Assembly: GCF_017313085.1 (NCBI RefSeq)
Contig: NZ_JAFLNF010000006.1
Location: 246,395 to 310,394 of the forward strand
Direction of reading: 5' to 3'
DNA length: 64,000 bases
Source: Roseibium limicola
Lineage (GTDB): Bacteria > Pseudomonadota > Alphaproteobacteria > Rhizobiales > Stappiaceae
Shown: in pieces, positions 9,559 to 19,779 of the stretch
Numbering within the stretch: position 1 is the stretch's first letter
Layout: every line of letters begins with the position of its first letter
Made by a program: the position numbers and the translations under genes
The notes under the pieces: model-generated
Seen by the model: only the letters and a program-made list of their open reading frames with translations
Told to the model about the DNA's origin: nothing
Database searches by the model: none

Positions 9559-10560
9559 CTAATATTGCCGCTTATCAATTTCCGTTTCGGAAGCCTGCCA
9601 AACAGACACGAGGCCGTCAAGCATAAAACCGGGAGAAATCAGCCGGTTAGCTACTCCACTCTGCTCAAGTATTGTTTCTGCGACACCTGAGCCCAGGCCT
9701 TTTGACATCTTCAGAGCAAACGGCAGGTCGTCTGTCTCGCGCCCGAGCTCCCAGGTAACGACCGGCAAATCGGCGTCGACGGATTTATTTTCCGTCAGCC
9801 AGGCCACAACCTCCTTTTCGCCGCCGATGCTGTCGATCAGGCCGTTTTCAAAGGCCCGGTGGCCGGAGAAAATACGACCGTCCGCCAGCGCTTTTGCCGC
9901 TGCAGGCTCCAGATTTCGCCGTTCAGCCACCAGACTGACAAACCAGTCAAAACTGTCGTCGACGACGTCTTTCAGCACGGCTCGGGCCTCCGGTGAAGCC
10001 TTGGAATAAAAATCGGGTTCGGCTTTCAAAGGCGCGCTTTTGACCGCATCCATCTCCACACCAATGGTGTCCATCAGCTTGGCAGCATTGCCGTATTGGA
10101 AAAGTACGCCGATGGAGCCGGTAATGGAGTTGTAGCGGGCAAAGATGTGTTCACCGGCCAGTGCCACCATGTAGCCTGCAGAAGCACCGACGGTGCGGAT
10201 CTCCGCGACAACGGTTTTCTTCTCGGCTAGCCGGCGCAGTGCATTGTAGAGCTCTTCGCCGCCGGTGGTGCTGCCGCCGGGAGAATTGATGGAGACGATA
10301 ACCGCCTTCACGCTCTCGCTCTCACCCAGGCTTTCGATCAGCTGCAGCTGTTTCCTGTTTTCCAGGATGACGCCTTCGATTGGCAAGCGGGCAATATGGG
10401 AGGACGTGCGGGCCATGTTGCTGCCACCCAGCAAATAGAAGCTGCCAATGCCGATCGCCAGTAGGGCGATTACGACGGCAGCTATGCGCCAGAAGGTCAG
10501 CTTTCGGCGCAGCTTGCGCCTGTCGAGTACGGTATCCAGGTCCAGGGACATGAGGAACAT
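9559..10560 (-). CDS. sppA: Signal peptide peptidase SppA (S49 family)
   Basis: SppA is a membrane-anchored serine protease that degrades cleaved signal peptides in the periplasm. The short-form, about 333-residue protein has one N-terminal membrane anchor ([20 protein letters not shown]), the oxyanion segment [16 protein letters not shown], the nucleophile region [14 protein letters not shown] and the general-base lysine region [12 protein letters not shown]. Start choice is uncertain: ATG 10560 has GGGAG only three bases upstream, and ATG 10551 has the same motif about twelve bases upstream and the family-typical MSLDLDTV. It sits just upstream of ihfB. Confidence 0.92.
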   Translation of the reverse strand: MFLMSLDLDTVLDRRKLRRKLTFWRIAAVVIALLAIGIGSFYLLGGSNMARTSSHIARLPIEGVILENRKQLQLIESLGESESVKAVIVSINSPGGSTTGGEELYNALRRLAEKKTVVAEIRTVGASAGYMVALAGEHIFARYNSITGSIGVLFQYGNAAKLMDTIGVEMDAVKSAPLKAEPDFYSKASPEARAVLKDVVDDSFDWFVSLVAERRNLEPAAAKALADGRIFSGHRAFENGLIDSIGGEKEVVAWLTENKSVDADLPVVTWELGRETDDLPFALKMSKGLGSGVAETILEQSGVANRLISPGFMLDGLVSVWQASETEIDKRQY

Positions 10561-10841
10561 TTTCTCCCGTCTGCTAGATCCGTCGTGGATCCGCACGCCT
10601 CTTAAATAGGACGGCTACGGTTGAAAATGCAAATGATCTGAAGGCAATGACCGTCGAAAAGATGCAGGCGGCGCTCTGCAATAAACTTAAATTTCGGAGG
10701 AATGGTCTGCCTGAAACGAAAATGGCAGGATCGCAGCTGCTGCCTGACATCCATTGAGGCGTGCCCATGTCAGGCGTGGACTGGGAGAGGAGGGGGATAC
10801 GCCGCTCGGCGCTGTCGCCTTCTGCCCCCAGTCCAGCAGGG

Positions 10842-11273
10842 TCAGCTATCGACGCCGACGACCGAGAATTCGAATGTCAGGTCTTTGCCCGCCAACGGAT
10901 GGTTGGCATCGAGCACCACCTGGTCGTCCTCAACCGTGTCGATGACGACAGGCATGGTCTGACCGTTCTGGGTTTGAACCTGAAGCTGGGTTCCGACTTC
11001 CAGCGGAATGTTGTCCGGGAACTGATCACGCGGCACCGGCTGTTTGGCGGCCGGATTGACCGGACCGTAAGCTTCCTCAGCAGGAATGTTCACAGTCTTT
11101 TCGTCGCCGACCTGCATGCCAGGCAGGGCCTTGTCGAGACCCGGAATGATCTGACCCGATCCAACAGTAAAGGACAGTGGATCCCGTCCTTCGGAACTGT
11201 CGAAGATGGAGCCGTCGTTCAAGGTGCCCTTGTAGTGGATATGGACGATATCACCCGCTTTGACTTCAGCCAT
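10842..11273 (-). CDS. FKBP/SlyD-type peptidyl-prolyl isomerase
   Basis: A 143-residue cytosolic prolyl isomerase and chaperone of the SlyD-like FKBP group. Visible features are the FKBP start VKAGDIVHIHYKGTL, then DGSIFDSSEGRDPLSF, the core GSGQIIPGLDKALPGM, and an insert-in-flap region around VPRDQFPDNIPLEVG with the closing FEFSVVGV. The metal-binding His/Cys tail of E. coli SlyD is absent. The start at 11273 follows a GAGAGA stretch and gives the normal amino end. The gene is inserted between rpsA and sppA, positions usually adjacent or close in relatives. Confidence 0.9.
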   Translation of the reverse strand: MAEVKAGDIVHIHYKGTLNDGSIFDSSEGRDPLSFTVGSGQIIPGLDKALPGMQVGDEKTVNIPAEEAYGPVNPAAKQPVPRDQFPDNIPLEVGTQLQVQTQNGQTMPVVIDTVEDDQVVLDANHPLAGKDLTFEFSVVGVDS

Positions 11274-11413
11274 AGCGTGTCTCTCAATTCTGTTTGGAAC
11301 GTTGGGATGGTGAATTTCGGAGGCCGTTTCCAATCACGGGTGCTCCTCGGTGCGCGGACAACCTAACGAACTCAGCTGAAATGTCAAAACGTCGGGCTGC
11401 GGCGCAAAACAGA

Positions 11414-11439
11414 AAAGCCCGGCCAAATGGCCGGGCTTT
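11414..11439 (-). terminator. Rho-independent terminator after rpsA
   Basis: Perfect 11-bp arms AAAGCCCGGCC (11414-11424) and GGCCGGGCTTT (11429-11439) with a four-base loop, about 30 bases past the rpsA stop. On the minus strand the hairpin is followed by CTTTTCTG, giving a U-rich tail. Confidence 0.8.
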
Positions 11440-11470
11440 CCAGGTTCAATGCGAACACTCGTCGACGATA

Positions 11471-13171
11471 TTAGTCGTCGGTGGAGTTGCTCTTCATCGC
11501 AGCGGCGAGAATGTCGCCGAGGGATGCGCCGGAGTCGGAGGAGCCGTACTGAGCGACTGCTTCTTTCTCTTCTGCAATTTCCAGTGCCTTGATGGAGGCG
11601 GAAACGCGGCGGGTCTTCTTGTCGAACTGGGTGATGCGAGCATCGAACTTGTCGCCGACGGAGAAGCGCTCAGGACGCTGGTCCGCACGTTCACGCGACA
11701 GGTCAGCACGGCGTACGAACGCAACCAGATCGCTGTCTGCAATCTTGACGTCGAGACCACCGTCCTTAACTTCGATGACTTCGCAGGTCACGATAGCGTT
11801 CTTGCGGACTTCACCAGCGGCACCGGATTCCATTGGGTCGGAACCAAGCTGCTTGATGCCGAGGGAGATACGCTCCTTGTCGACGTCCACATCGAGGACA
11901 ACGGCCTTGACCATGTCGCCCTTCTTGAACTCTTCGATGACCTGTTCGCCCGGACGGTTCCAGTCCAGATCGGACAGGTGAACCATGCCGTCAACATCGC
12001 CGTCGAGGCCGATGAACAGACCGAATTCAGTCTTGTTCTTGACTTCGCCTTCAACTTCCGTGTTGGCCGGATACTGTTCAGCGAACGCATCCCAAGGATT
12101 CTGAAGGGTCTGCTTGAGGCCCAGGGAAATGCGGCGCTTGACCGGATCGACTTCCAGGATCATCACTTCAACTTCCTGAGAAGTTGCTACGATCTTGCCC
12201 GGATGAACGTTCTTCTTGGTCCAGGACATTTCGGAAACGTGGATCAGGCCTTCGATGCCTGGCTCCAGTTCCACGAAGGCGCCGTAATCGGTGATGTTGG
12301 TCACGCGGCCTGTGAACTTGGCTTCGATCGGGTACTTCGCTTCGATGCCATCCCACGGATCAGCTTCAAGCTGCTTCATACCGAGGCTGATACGATGCGT
12401 TTCCTGGTTGACACGGATGATCTGCACCTTGACGGTCTGGCCGATGGTGAGAACTTCCGACGGATGATTGATGCGGCGCCACGCGATGTCGGTGACGTGC
12501 AGCAGACCATCGATGCCGCCGAGGTCGACGAACGCACCATAATCGGTGATGTTCTTGACGACGCCTTCGACTGTCTGGCCTTCTTCGAGGCTCTGAACCA
12601 GTTCCGAACGCTGTTCTGCGCGGGTCTCTTCCAGAACGACACGACGAGAAACCACGATGTTGCCGCGGCGCTTGTCCATCTTCAAGATCTGGAAAGGCTG
12701 CGGAGTGTGCATCAGCGGTGTGACGTCGCGAACCGGACGGATATCAACCTGGGAGCGCGGCAGGAACGCCACTGCGCCGTCGAGGTCGACAGTGAAGCCA
12801 CCCTTGACCTGGTTGAAGATCTGGCCGTTGACTTTTTCGCCAGCTTCGAAAGCGACTTCGAGACGAACCCAGCTTTCTTCGCGGCGCGCTTTTTCGCGCG
12901 ACAGGACGGCTTCGCCGAGCGCATTTTCGACGCGCTCCAGGTAAACTTCGACTTCGTCGCCGACAGCCATTTCGCCGTCGCGGCCCTTAGCGCCGAATTC
13001 CTTCAGCGGCACGCGACCTTCAACCTTCAGGCCGACGTCGATGACGGCGAGGTCTTTTTCAATTGCGACGACTATACCTTTGACCACTGCACCTTCGTAC
13101 AGATCGGTCTGGGTAAAAGACTCTTCGAGAAGAGCTGCAAAATCCTCAACGGAGGGGTTCAGTTCAGACAT
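11471..13171 (-). CDS. rpsA: 30S ribosomal protein S1
   Basis: S1 binds mRNA leaders and unfolds them for initiation on the 30S subunit. The 566-residue protein carries six S1 (OB-fold) domains; the repeated VVKNITDYGAFVDLGG, VTNITDYGAFVELEPG and VKNKTEFGLFIGLDG segments mark domains 3 to 5, with VVKGIVVAIEKDLAVIDVG in domain 1. The start at 13171 is preceded by AGGAG at five bases and gives the usual MSELNPSVEDFAALL; a further upstream in-frame start would add an unrelated 17 residues. Position downstream of cmk is nearly universal. A strong terminator follows. Confidence 0.96.
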   Translation of the reverse strand: MSELNPSVEDFAALLEESFTQTDLYEGAVVKGIVVAIEKDLAVIDVGLKVEGRVPLKEFGAKGRDGEMAVGDEVEVYLERVENALGEAVLSREKARREESWVRLEVAFEAGEKVNGQIFNQVKGGFTVDLDGAVAFLPRSQVDIRPVRDVTPLMHTPQPFQILKMDKRRGNIVVSRRVVLEETRAEQRSELVQSLEEGQTVEGVVKNITDYGAFVDLGGIDGLLHVTDIAWRRINHPSEVLTIGQTVKVQIIRVNQETHRISLGMKQLEADPWDGIEAKYPIEAKFTGRVTNITDYGAFVELEPGIEGLIHVSEMSWTKKNVHPGKIVATSQEVEVMILEVDPVKRRISLGLKQTLQNPWDAFAEQYPANTEVEGEVKNKTEFGLFIGLDGDVDGMVHLSDLDWNRPGEQVIEEFKKGDMVKAVVLDVDVDKERISLGIKQLGSDPMESGAAGEVRKNAIVTCEVIEVKDGGLDVKIADSDLVAFVRRADLSRERADQRPERFSVGDKFDARITQFDKKTRRVSASIKALEIAEEKEAVAQYGSSDSGASLGDILAAAMKSNSTDD

Positions 13172-13544
13172 AAAAACTCCTGATGCCAATCCTGGCCGGC
13201 CGCCGGCGGGTTTGTGTTGCACATGAAGGACCTACCCTTCCCCGGATCAACTCTCTTCAGGCAGGGGCCTGAACGAGTCTTTCTGCCGGTCTCCAACGAC
13301 GCATTCGTCCTTGAACAACCGGGCCGGCGGGGCAGGAAACGGAAGGTCCTGTCTCTCGTCTTGCGTTTTCCACACAGGGCAGATAACGCATGTATCTCTA
13401 GGGGTTATTCCACGTCTGTCATTTGACATGGGCCCGTTTTCGGCTCACCTTGTGGTCAGTCAGTCTTGAATAAAGACGCTGGTCCTCGGGGTCGAAGCCG
13501 ATCTGGCGGATAGGAAATGATGCGAACCCATGATGGAAAGCTGG
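13172..13544 (-). other. 373-bp cmk-rpsA spacer, probable rpsA leader
   Basis: No credible gene is seen on either strand. The stretch lies between the cmk stop and the rpsA start on the transcribed minus strand and most likely holds an rpsA promoter and 5' leader. A short inverted repeat GTCTT/AAGAC flanks 13470. I could not identify a named leader motif. Confidence 0.45.
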
Positions 13545-15592
<2,048 letters not shown>

Positions 15593-15763
15593 TCATCTCC
15601 CTCCACGACGGAATCGTACGGGGAAACCCGAGCGTTCTTGAAATTTAAATCCCTTCGTGCAGAACTTCTGCCTTGAATGGAATTTGAAGCGATTTGGCTT
15701 TGACAGCAGGGCGCCAATAAGGCTATGGGGCGCCTCAATTCTAAAAGACGAAGGGTTAGCACG

Positions 15764-16171
15764 GTGGCAAAACCTGAACTTGGCACGAAGCGGCTATGCG
15801 CGAGCTGCGGCGCAAAATACTACGACCTCAATCGCGATCCGATTGTCTGTCCCAAATGTGGAACCGTTTTCGAAGCGGTCCAGGCAACTCGGGCAGTCCA
15901 GACGTCCCGGGCAGCGAAAGCATCCAAGGTTGTCGCCGAGACGGACGACGATGATGACGAAGAGGACGATTCCGGTCCGGAAATCGTTAGCCTTGAAGAA
16001 GCCGACGCGGAAGCAGAAGGCACGGATGGCGATGACGTGCCAGACATCGATGGAGATGATGATCTCGACGATGATGACGATGCTGATGACGACGTTTTCA
16101 TCGAGGATGAGGAAGAAGACGAAGAGGCTGTTCCTGGCATTCGCGTTGAAATTGACGAAGACGAAACCTAA
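15764..16171 (+). CDS. FYDLN-acid (TIGR02300) family protein
   Basis: A 135-residue protein of the alphaproteobacterial FYDLN-acid family. The N-terminus AKPELGTKRLCASCGAKYYD contains CxxC and is followed by NRDPIVCPKCGTVFEA with a second CxxC, forming a probable zinc ribbon (residues 11-40). From about residue 60 the chain is almost entirely Asp and Glu. Function is unknown; the acidic tail suggests a nucleic-acid mimic or protein partner-binding segment, which is inference. I chose GTG 15764 because it begins the conserved AKPELGTKR; ATG 15725 is an alternative in the same frame. A terminator follows. Confidence 0.85.
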   Translation: MAKPELGTKRLCASCGAKYYDLNRDPIVCPKCGTVFEAVQATRAVQTSRAAKASKVVAETDDDDDEEDDSGPEIVSLEEADAEAEGTDGDDVPDIDGDDDLDDDDDADDDVFIEDEEEDEEAVPGIRVEIDEDET

Positions 16172-16180
16172 GTGCTTGGA

Positions 16181-16210
16181 AATGCGGGGCGAATTAGCCT
16201 CGCATTTTTT
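16181..16210 (+). terminator. Rho-independent terminator after the FYDLN-acid gene
   Basis: AATGCGGGGC pairs with GCCTCGCATT around a GAATTA loop and is followed by TTTTCC. Confidence 0.8.
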
Positions 16211-16320
16211 CCACAGGGAGAATTTGGGATGAGCCTAATTTCTGCTTGATTGGAGTCGGGTGCGCGACTATGTTCCGCCCCACATCAAAGTCGGGTCCCG
16301 CACCGGCTGGCTTGGATAAA

Positions 16321-16396
16321 GGGGCCATAGCTCAGCTGGGAGAGCGCCTCGCTGGCAGCGAGGAGGTCAGCGGTTCGATCCCGCTTGGCTCCACCA
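16321..16396 (+). tRNA. tRNA-Ala, anticodon GGC (copy 1)
   Basis: A 76-nt cloverleaf including encoded CCA. Acceptor arms GGGGCCA and TGGCTCC contain the G3:U70 pair that defines alanine identity. The anticodon stem CCTCG/CGAGG encloses the loop CTGGCAG, anticodon GGC, reading GCC and GCU codons. D-arm TAGCTCAGCTGGGAGA and T-loop GGTTCGATCCC are standard. An identical copy lies 147 bases downstream. Confidence 0.97.
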
Positions 16397-16444
16397 TCCA
16401 CGATTTCGGTTTGCCAAGGTAGGCCGTTTTGACAGGATGTCTTT

Positions 16445-16499
16445 CTGACAGAAGACACTTTGCCTGACAGAAGATAAACTGAGAACCGTCATGACGGTT
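16445..16499. repeat. Direct repeat and 16-bp palindrome between the tRNA-Ala copies
   Basis: CTGACAGAAGA occurs at 16445-16455 and 16464-16474. A perfect 16-bp palindrome centred on TCATGA (AACCGTC arms) lies at 16484-16499. The palindrome may act as a processing or termination hairpin for the first tRNA; no T run follows. Confidence 0.55.
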
Positions 16500-16543
16500 T
16501 CTGCAGAACAAGGCGCCGGACACCCAATCCGGCTGATGGATAA

Positions 16544-16619
16544 GGGGCCATAGCTCAGCTGGGAGAGCGCCTCGCTGGCAGCGAGGAGGTCAGCGGTTCG
16601 ATCCCGCTTGGCTCCACCA
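16544..16619 (+). tRNA. tRNA-Ala, anticodon GGC (copy 2)
   Basis: Base-for-base identical to the 76-nt copy at 16321, with encoded CCA and anticodon GGC. Similarity extends upstream only over GGATAA(A)GGGG, so the duplication is nearly confined to the mature tRNA. Confidence 0.97.
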
Positions 16620-16735
16620 TTCCTTCGAATCACCATTTCCACACATCAGTGTCTGTTTTCAGCTGCTTAGTCGTCTGACGTCCATTGGCGCTTCTATCCC
16701 TGCACTTTGGGCAGCGAAGCAGGTATGGTGGTAAT

Positions 16736-17167
16736 GTGATCCTGTCTCTTGTTTCCCTTTTTACAATTTCGGTTCTGGCCGCGACCATTCTTCCGGCTCA
16801 GTCGGAAATCGTTCTGGCCGGACTTCTGGCGGCTGAAAGCGCGCCGGTTTGGGTCCTTGTGCTGGTGGCGAGCGTCGGCAACACCCTCGGCTCGTGCATC
16901 AACTGGATGCTTGGGCGCTGGATAGAGCATTTTCGTGGACGAAAATGGTTTCCGGCGAGCGAGGCCTCGCTGGAAAAGGCCTCAGGCTGGTATCGGCGTT
17001 ATGGCAAATGGAGCCTGCTCTTGAGCTGGGCACCTTTCATCGGCGATCCCCTGACGTTGGCCGCGGGCATTTTGCGCGAGCCCTTCCCGATGTTTCTGCT
17101 GCTGGTATCGATTGCCAAGCTCGGCCGCTATGTCATCGTTGCCGGCTTGGTGAAGGGGTTTCTTTGA
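16736..17167 (+). CDS. YqaA-like (SNARE-associated/DedA-related) membrane protein
   Basis: A 143-residue inner-membrane protein similar to E. coli YqaA and distantly to DedA proteins. Hydrophobic segments begin VILSLVSLFTISVLAATILPAQSE (split here at about residues 2-20) and continue through LVLVASVGNTLGSCINWMLGR, with the family's G-N-x-x-G turn and a re-entrant FIGDPLTLAAGILR in place of the DedA glycine-rich loop. The GTG at 16736 gives the family amino end; a TTG at 16685 would add 17 unconserved residues. It appears monocistronic. Family role in membrane homeostasis is only loosely defined. Confidence 0.75.
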   Translation: MILSLVSLFTISVLAATILPAQSEIVLAGLLAAESAPVWVLVLVASVGNTLGSCINWMLGRWIEHFRGRKWFPASEASLEKASGWYRRYGKWSLLLSWAPFIGDPLTLAAGILREPFPMFLLLVSIAKLGRYVIVAGLVKGFL

Positions 17168-17470
17168 TCCCGATTGATGTCGCTCGGCGTCTTCAGTATT
17201 CTGAAAAGTTCATTTGAAAATTATACGAACATTCATTTCGTTCATTTGCAAATCCAAGTGAACGCTTGGGGAAATGCTGTCCCGTTCCCGGTTCAGGGTT
17301 CGTGTGGTGGTTTTTTAAAGTTCATATGCGCGTCACAAAAGTTTCACCCGAAACCAATACGAACGCGGTGCGAGGCGCTGAGCCATCTGGCCTGCAGCCT
17401 TGTTTGAGATTTGCACACGAGTTCAATCACGTACCGGGCGTCAGTCGCCCTACGGACGGGAGTTACTATT
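17168..17470 (+). promoter_or_regulatory. ugpB upstream region with candidate operators
   Basis: A 303-bp gene-free stretch, AT-richer than its neighbours near 17200-17260. TTCATTT occurs three times (17209, 17232, 17241). GAAC (17227-17230) and GTTC (17240-17243) form an inverted repeat around nine bases, and CCAAG/CTTGG (17254-17269) another. DeoR-family GlpR-type repressors bind GAAC/GTTC-type inverted repeats, so these are candidate operators for the ugp operon; no regulator gene is adjacent, and a promoter could not be fixed. Confidence 0.4.
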
Positions 17471-18778
17471 ATGGCCAAGCGGATTGTATCCGGCCTCATG
17501 GCTGGCGTCGCACTGTTTGCGGCAACGAGCGGCGCGAATGCTGCCACTGAGATTTCCTGGTGGCACGGCATGGGCGGTAACCTGGGTGAAGTCGTCAACA
17601 CGATTTCAGCCGGCTACAACGACAGCCAGGACACTTGCAACCTGACCCCGGTCTACAAGGGCGGCTACGAAGACACGCTGACAGCCGGCATCGCAGCATT
17701 CCGCGCTGGTGAACAGCCGAACATCATTCAGGTTTTCGATGCTGGTTCCGCAACCATCATCGGTGCCAAGGGTGCCGTTCTTCCAGTTGAAGATCTGCTG
17801 AAAGACGCTGGCGTCGCCTTCAACATTGAAGATTACATCGAAGGCGTTCGCTACTTCTACGCCGATAGCGAAGGCAAGATGATCGGCATGCCGTTCAACT
17901 CCTCCGCGCCGATCCTCTACATCAACGACGATGCCATGAAGGCAGCCGGTGTTGAAACTCCGGCCACCTACGAAGAGATCGAAGCCATTGCTCCGAAGCT
18001 CAAGGAAGCCGGTTACATTCCGTTCGTGCAGTCTCACCTGCCGTGGGAATTCGTCGAAAACTTTATGTCACGTCATAACCTGCAGTTCGCCACGAACAAC
18101 AATGGTTACGATGGCGCAGCAGGCACTGAACTGGTTTTCGGTCCTGAAATCCGCAACCACATCAAGTCCATGAAGGAATGGCTCGATAAGGGTTACTTCG
18201 GCTACTATGGCACCGGCTGGTCTGACAATCAGGCGCCGTTCAACGAAGGCAAGGTTGCCATGTGGATCGGCTCCTCAGGGTCTTTCGGCGGCATCGCCAA
18301 AACAGTTGAGTTCCCGTTCTCCGCAACGTACCTGCCTTATTGGGCATCTGTTGAAGGTGCCAACAAGGCGTCCTTCATCGGTGGTGCGGCTCTGTTTGCC
18401 ATGTCCGGAAAATCCGACGAAGAGAACAACTGCACAGCATCCTTCTTCGAGTACCTGACATCCGCAGACGTTCAGTACATGTGGCACAAGGAAACCGGCT
18501 ACGTGCCGATCACCGAAGCTGCTTACGACATGGCCAAGAAGGACGGTTACTACGAAACCACTCCGGCTGCCGAAGTCGGCATCCAGCAGCTTTCCCTGGA
18601 AGGCGGCGAGTGGACCAAGGGCTACCGCATGGGCTTCTACGTTCAGATCCGCGACGTGATGAACCGCGAACTCGGCAAGGTCTTCTCCGGCGAAACTGAC
18701 GTGGACACCGCCTTCGACACGATCAAGGAAGAAGGCGACAAGCTTCTCGCTCGTTTCGCCCAGACCGTCGAACAGTAA
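17471..18778 (+). CDS. ugpB: UgpB, periplasmic sn-glycerol-3-phosphate binding protein
   Basis: The periplasmic solute receptor of the Ugp importer for glycerol-3-phosphate and its diesters, used as phosphate or carbon sources. The 435-residue precursor has a signal peptide (MAKRIVSGLMAGVALFAATS, cleavage after GANA) and the mature start TEISWWHGMGGNLGEVVN, where the WWHxMxG motif is characteristic of UgpB. Further family marks are LTPVYKGGYEDTL, AFRAGEQPNIIQVFD and GMPFNSSAPILYIN. ATG 17471 is used because it begins the signal peptide; upstream codons are not signal-like. It leads ugpBAEC and is followed by two hairpins before ugpA. Confidence 0.92.
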   Translation: MAKRIVSGLMAGVALFAATSGANAATEISWWHGMGGNLGEVVNTISAGYNDSQDTCNLTPVYKGGYEDTLTAGIAAFRAGEQPNIIQVFDAGSATIIGAKGAVLPVEDLLKDAGVAFNIEDYIEGVRYFYADSEGKMIGMPFNSSAPILYINDDAMKAAGVETPATYEEIEAIAPKLKEAGYIPFVQSHLPWEFVENFMSRHNLQFATNNNGYDGAAGTELVFGPEIRNHIKSMKEWLDKGYFGYYGTGWSDNQAPFNEGKVAMWIGSSGSFGGIAKTVEFPFSATYLPYWASVEGANKASFIGGAALFAMSGKSDEENNCTASFFEYLTSADVQYMWHKETGYVPITEAAYDMAKKDGYYETTPAAEVGIQQLSLEGGEWTKGYRMGFYVQIRDVMNRELGKVFSGETDVDTAFDTIKEEGDKLLARFAQTVEQ

Positions 18779-18795
18779 GCTCGGCGACCTTCATG

Positions 18796-18820
18796 ATGGG
18801 GGTGTGATGCGCCCCCATTT
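18796..18820 (+). terminator. Terminator-like hairpin directly after ugpB
   Basis: ATGGGGG (18796-18802) pairs with CCCCCAT (18812-18818), followed by TTTTCC. It probably causes partial termination or marks the 3' end of a ugpB-only transcript. Confidence 0.6.
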
Positions 18821-18828
18821 TCCTTGCG

Positions 18829-18866
18829 ATGGCAGGTGTGCCGGCTCTGCTCCGCACATCTGCCAT
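18829..18866 (+). repeat. Long intercistronic stem-loop between ugpB and ugpA
   Basis: A 13-bp stem with one G-U pair: ATGGCAGGTGTGC (18829-18841) against GCACATCTGCCAT (18854-18866), 12-base loop. Lacking a T run, it resembles REP-like stabilising hairpins seen between binding-protein and permease genes. Confidence 0.7.
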
Positions 18867-18887
18867 TTGCATGTTCGCGGTGACACC

Positions 18888-19769
18888 ATGAAAAAAGTCC
18901 AATTCAACTCCCGATGGATGCCGTATGCATTTTTGCTGCCGCAGCTCTCCATCGTCGCGATATTCTTTCTTTGGCCGGCGGCAGAAGCTGTCCGCTCCTC
19001 CTTCTACCTGGAAGATCCCTTCGGCTTCAGTTCGACCTTTGTCGGTTTCGACAATTTCACTGACACGCTGACGTCCTCAAATTACGCCCGTGTGGCGCAG
19101 TTCACCGCGGTCTTCACGGTTCTCGTTACCTTCTTCTCACTCGCCCTGGCGCTGCTGCTGGCAGTGAAAGCCGACAAGGTTCTGCGCGCGGGTTCGACTT
19201 ACAAGACCCTGCTGATGTGGGTCTATGCGGTCGCACCGCCGGTCGCAGGCCTGATCGGCATTTTGTTGTTCGACCAGCATGTCGGCCCGCTCGTTGATTT
19301 CGCCGCTTTGTTCGGCTGGAAGATGCAGATCGGTGTGAACTATTTCGACACCAGCTTCGCCATGGTCGTCATTTCGGTGTGGAAGCAGATCCCGGTCAAT
19401 TTCATCTTCTTCCTCTCCGGACTTCAGGGAATTTCCAGATCGGTACAGGAGGCGGCCAACATTGACTGTCGCTCCGGTTTCCGGCGCTTCTGGACGGTCA
19501 CCTTCCCGTTGCTGGCCCCTACCGGCTTCTTCCTGTTGATCATCAACGTCACCTACGCGTTTTTCGACACCTTCGGCATCATCGACGTGGTGCTCAAGAC
19601 CGAGCCCGGCAACAACCCGGTGACCCTTGTCTACAAGGTCTATCTCGACGGTTTCCGCGGCAACGATCTTGGGGGATCCTCGGCGCAGTCGGTCCTGCTG
19701 ATGCTCTTCGTCTTCATCCTCACCATCATCCAGTTCCGCTTGATCGAGCGGCGGGTGCACTACAGCTAA
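18888..19769 (+). CDS. ugpA: UgpA, glycerol-3-phosphate ABC permease
   Basis: One of two inner-membrane permease subunits of the Ugp importer. The 293-residue protein has six predicted membrane spans, beginning with PYAFLLPQLSIVAIFFLWPA, and the cytoplasmic EAA loop near SRSVQEAANIDCRSGFRRFW, which docks on UgpC. ATG 18888 is used because upstream in-frame codons lie within the ugpB-ugpA hairpin. The EAA loop normally reads EAAxxDGA; here Cys-Arg replaces Gly-Ala. ugpE follows after ten bases. Confidence 0.92.
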   Translation: MKKVQFNSRWMPYAFLLPQLSIVAIFFLWPAAEAVRSSFYLEDPFGFSSTFVGFDNFTDTLTSSNYARVAQFTAVFTVLVTFFSLALALLLAVKADKVLRAGSTYKTLLMWVYAVAPPVAGLIGILLFDQHVGPLVDFAALFGWKMQIGVNYFDTSFAMVVISVWKQIPVNFIFFLSGLQGISRSVQEAANIDCRSGFRRFWTVTFPLLAPTGFFLLIINVTYAFFDTFGIIDVVLKTEPGNNPVTLVYKVYLDGFRGNDLGGSSAQSVLLMLFVFILTIIQFRLIERRVHYS

Positions 19770-19779
19770 GGGGCCTCAG

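Noticed and set aside
11294..13183. 629-codon open frame antisense to rpsA
   Set aside because: A shadow of the repetitive S1 domains; the protein shows only mirrored repeats and S1 is unmistakable on the other strand.
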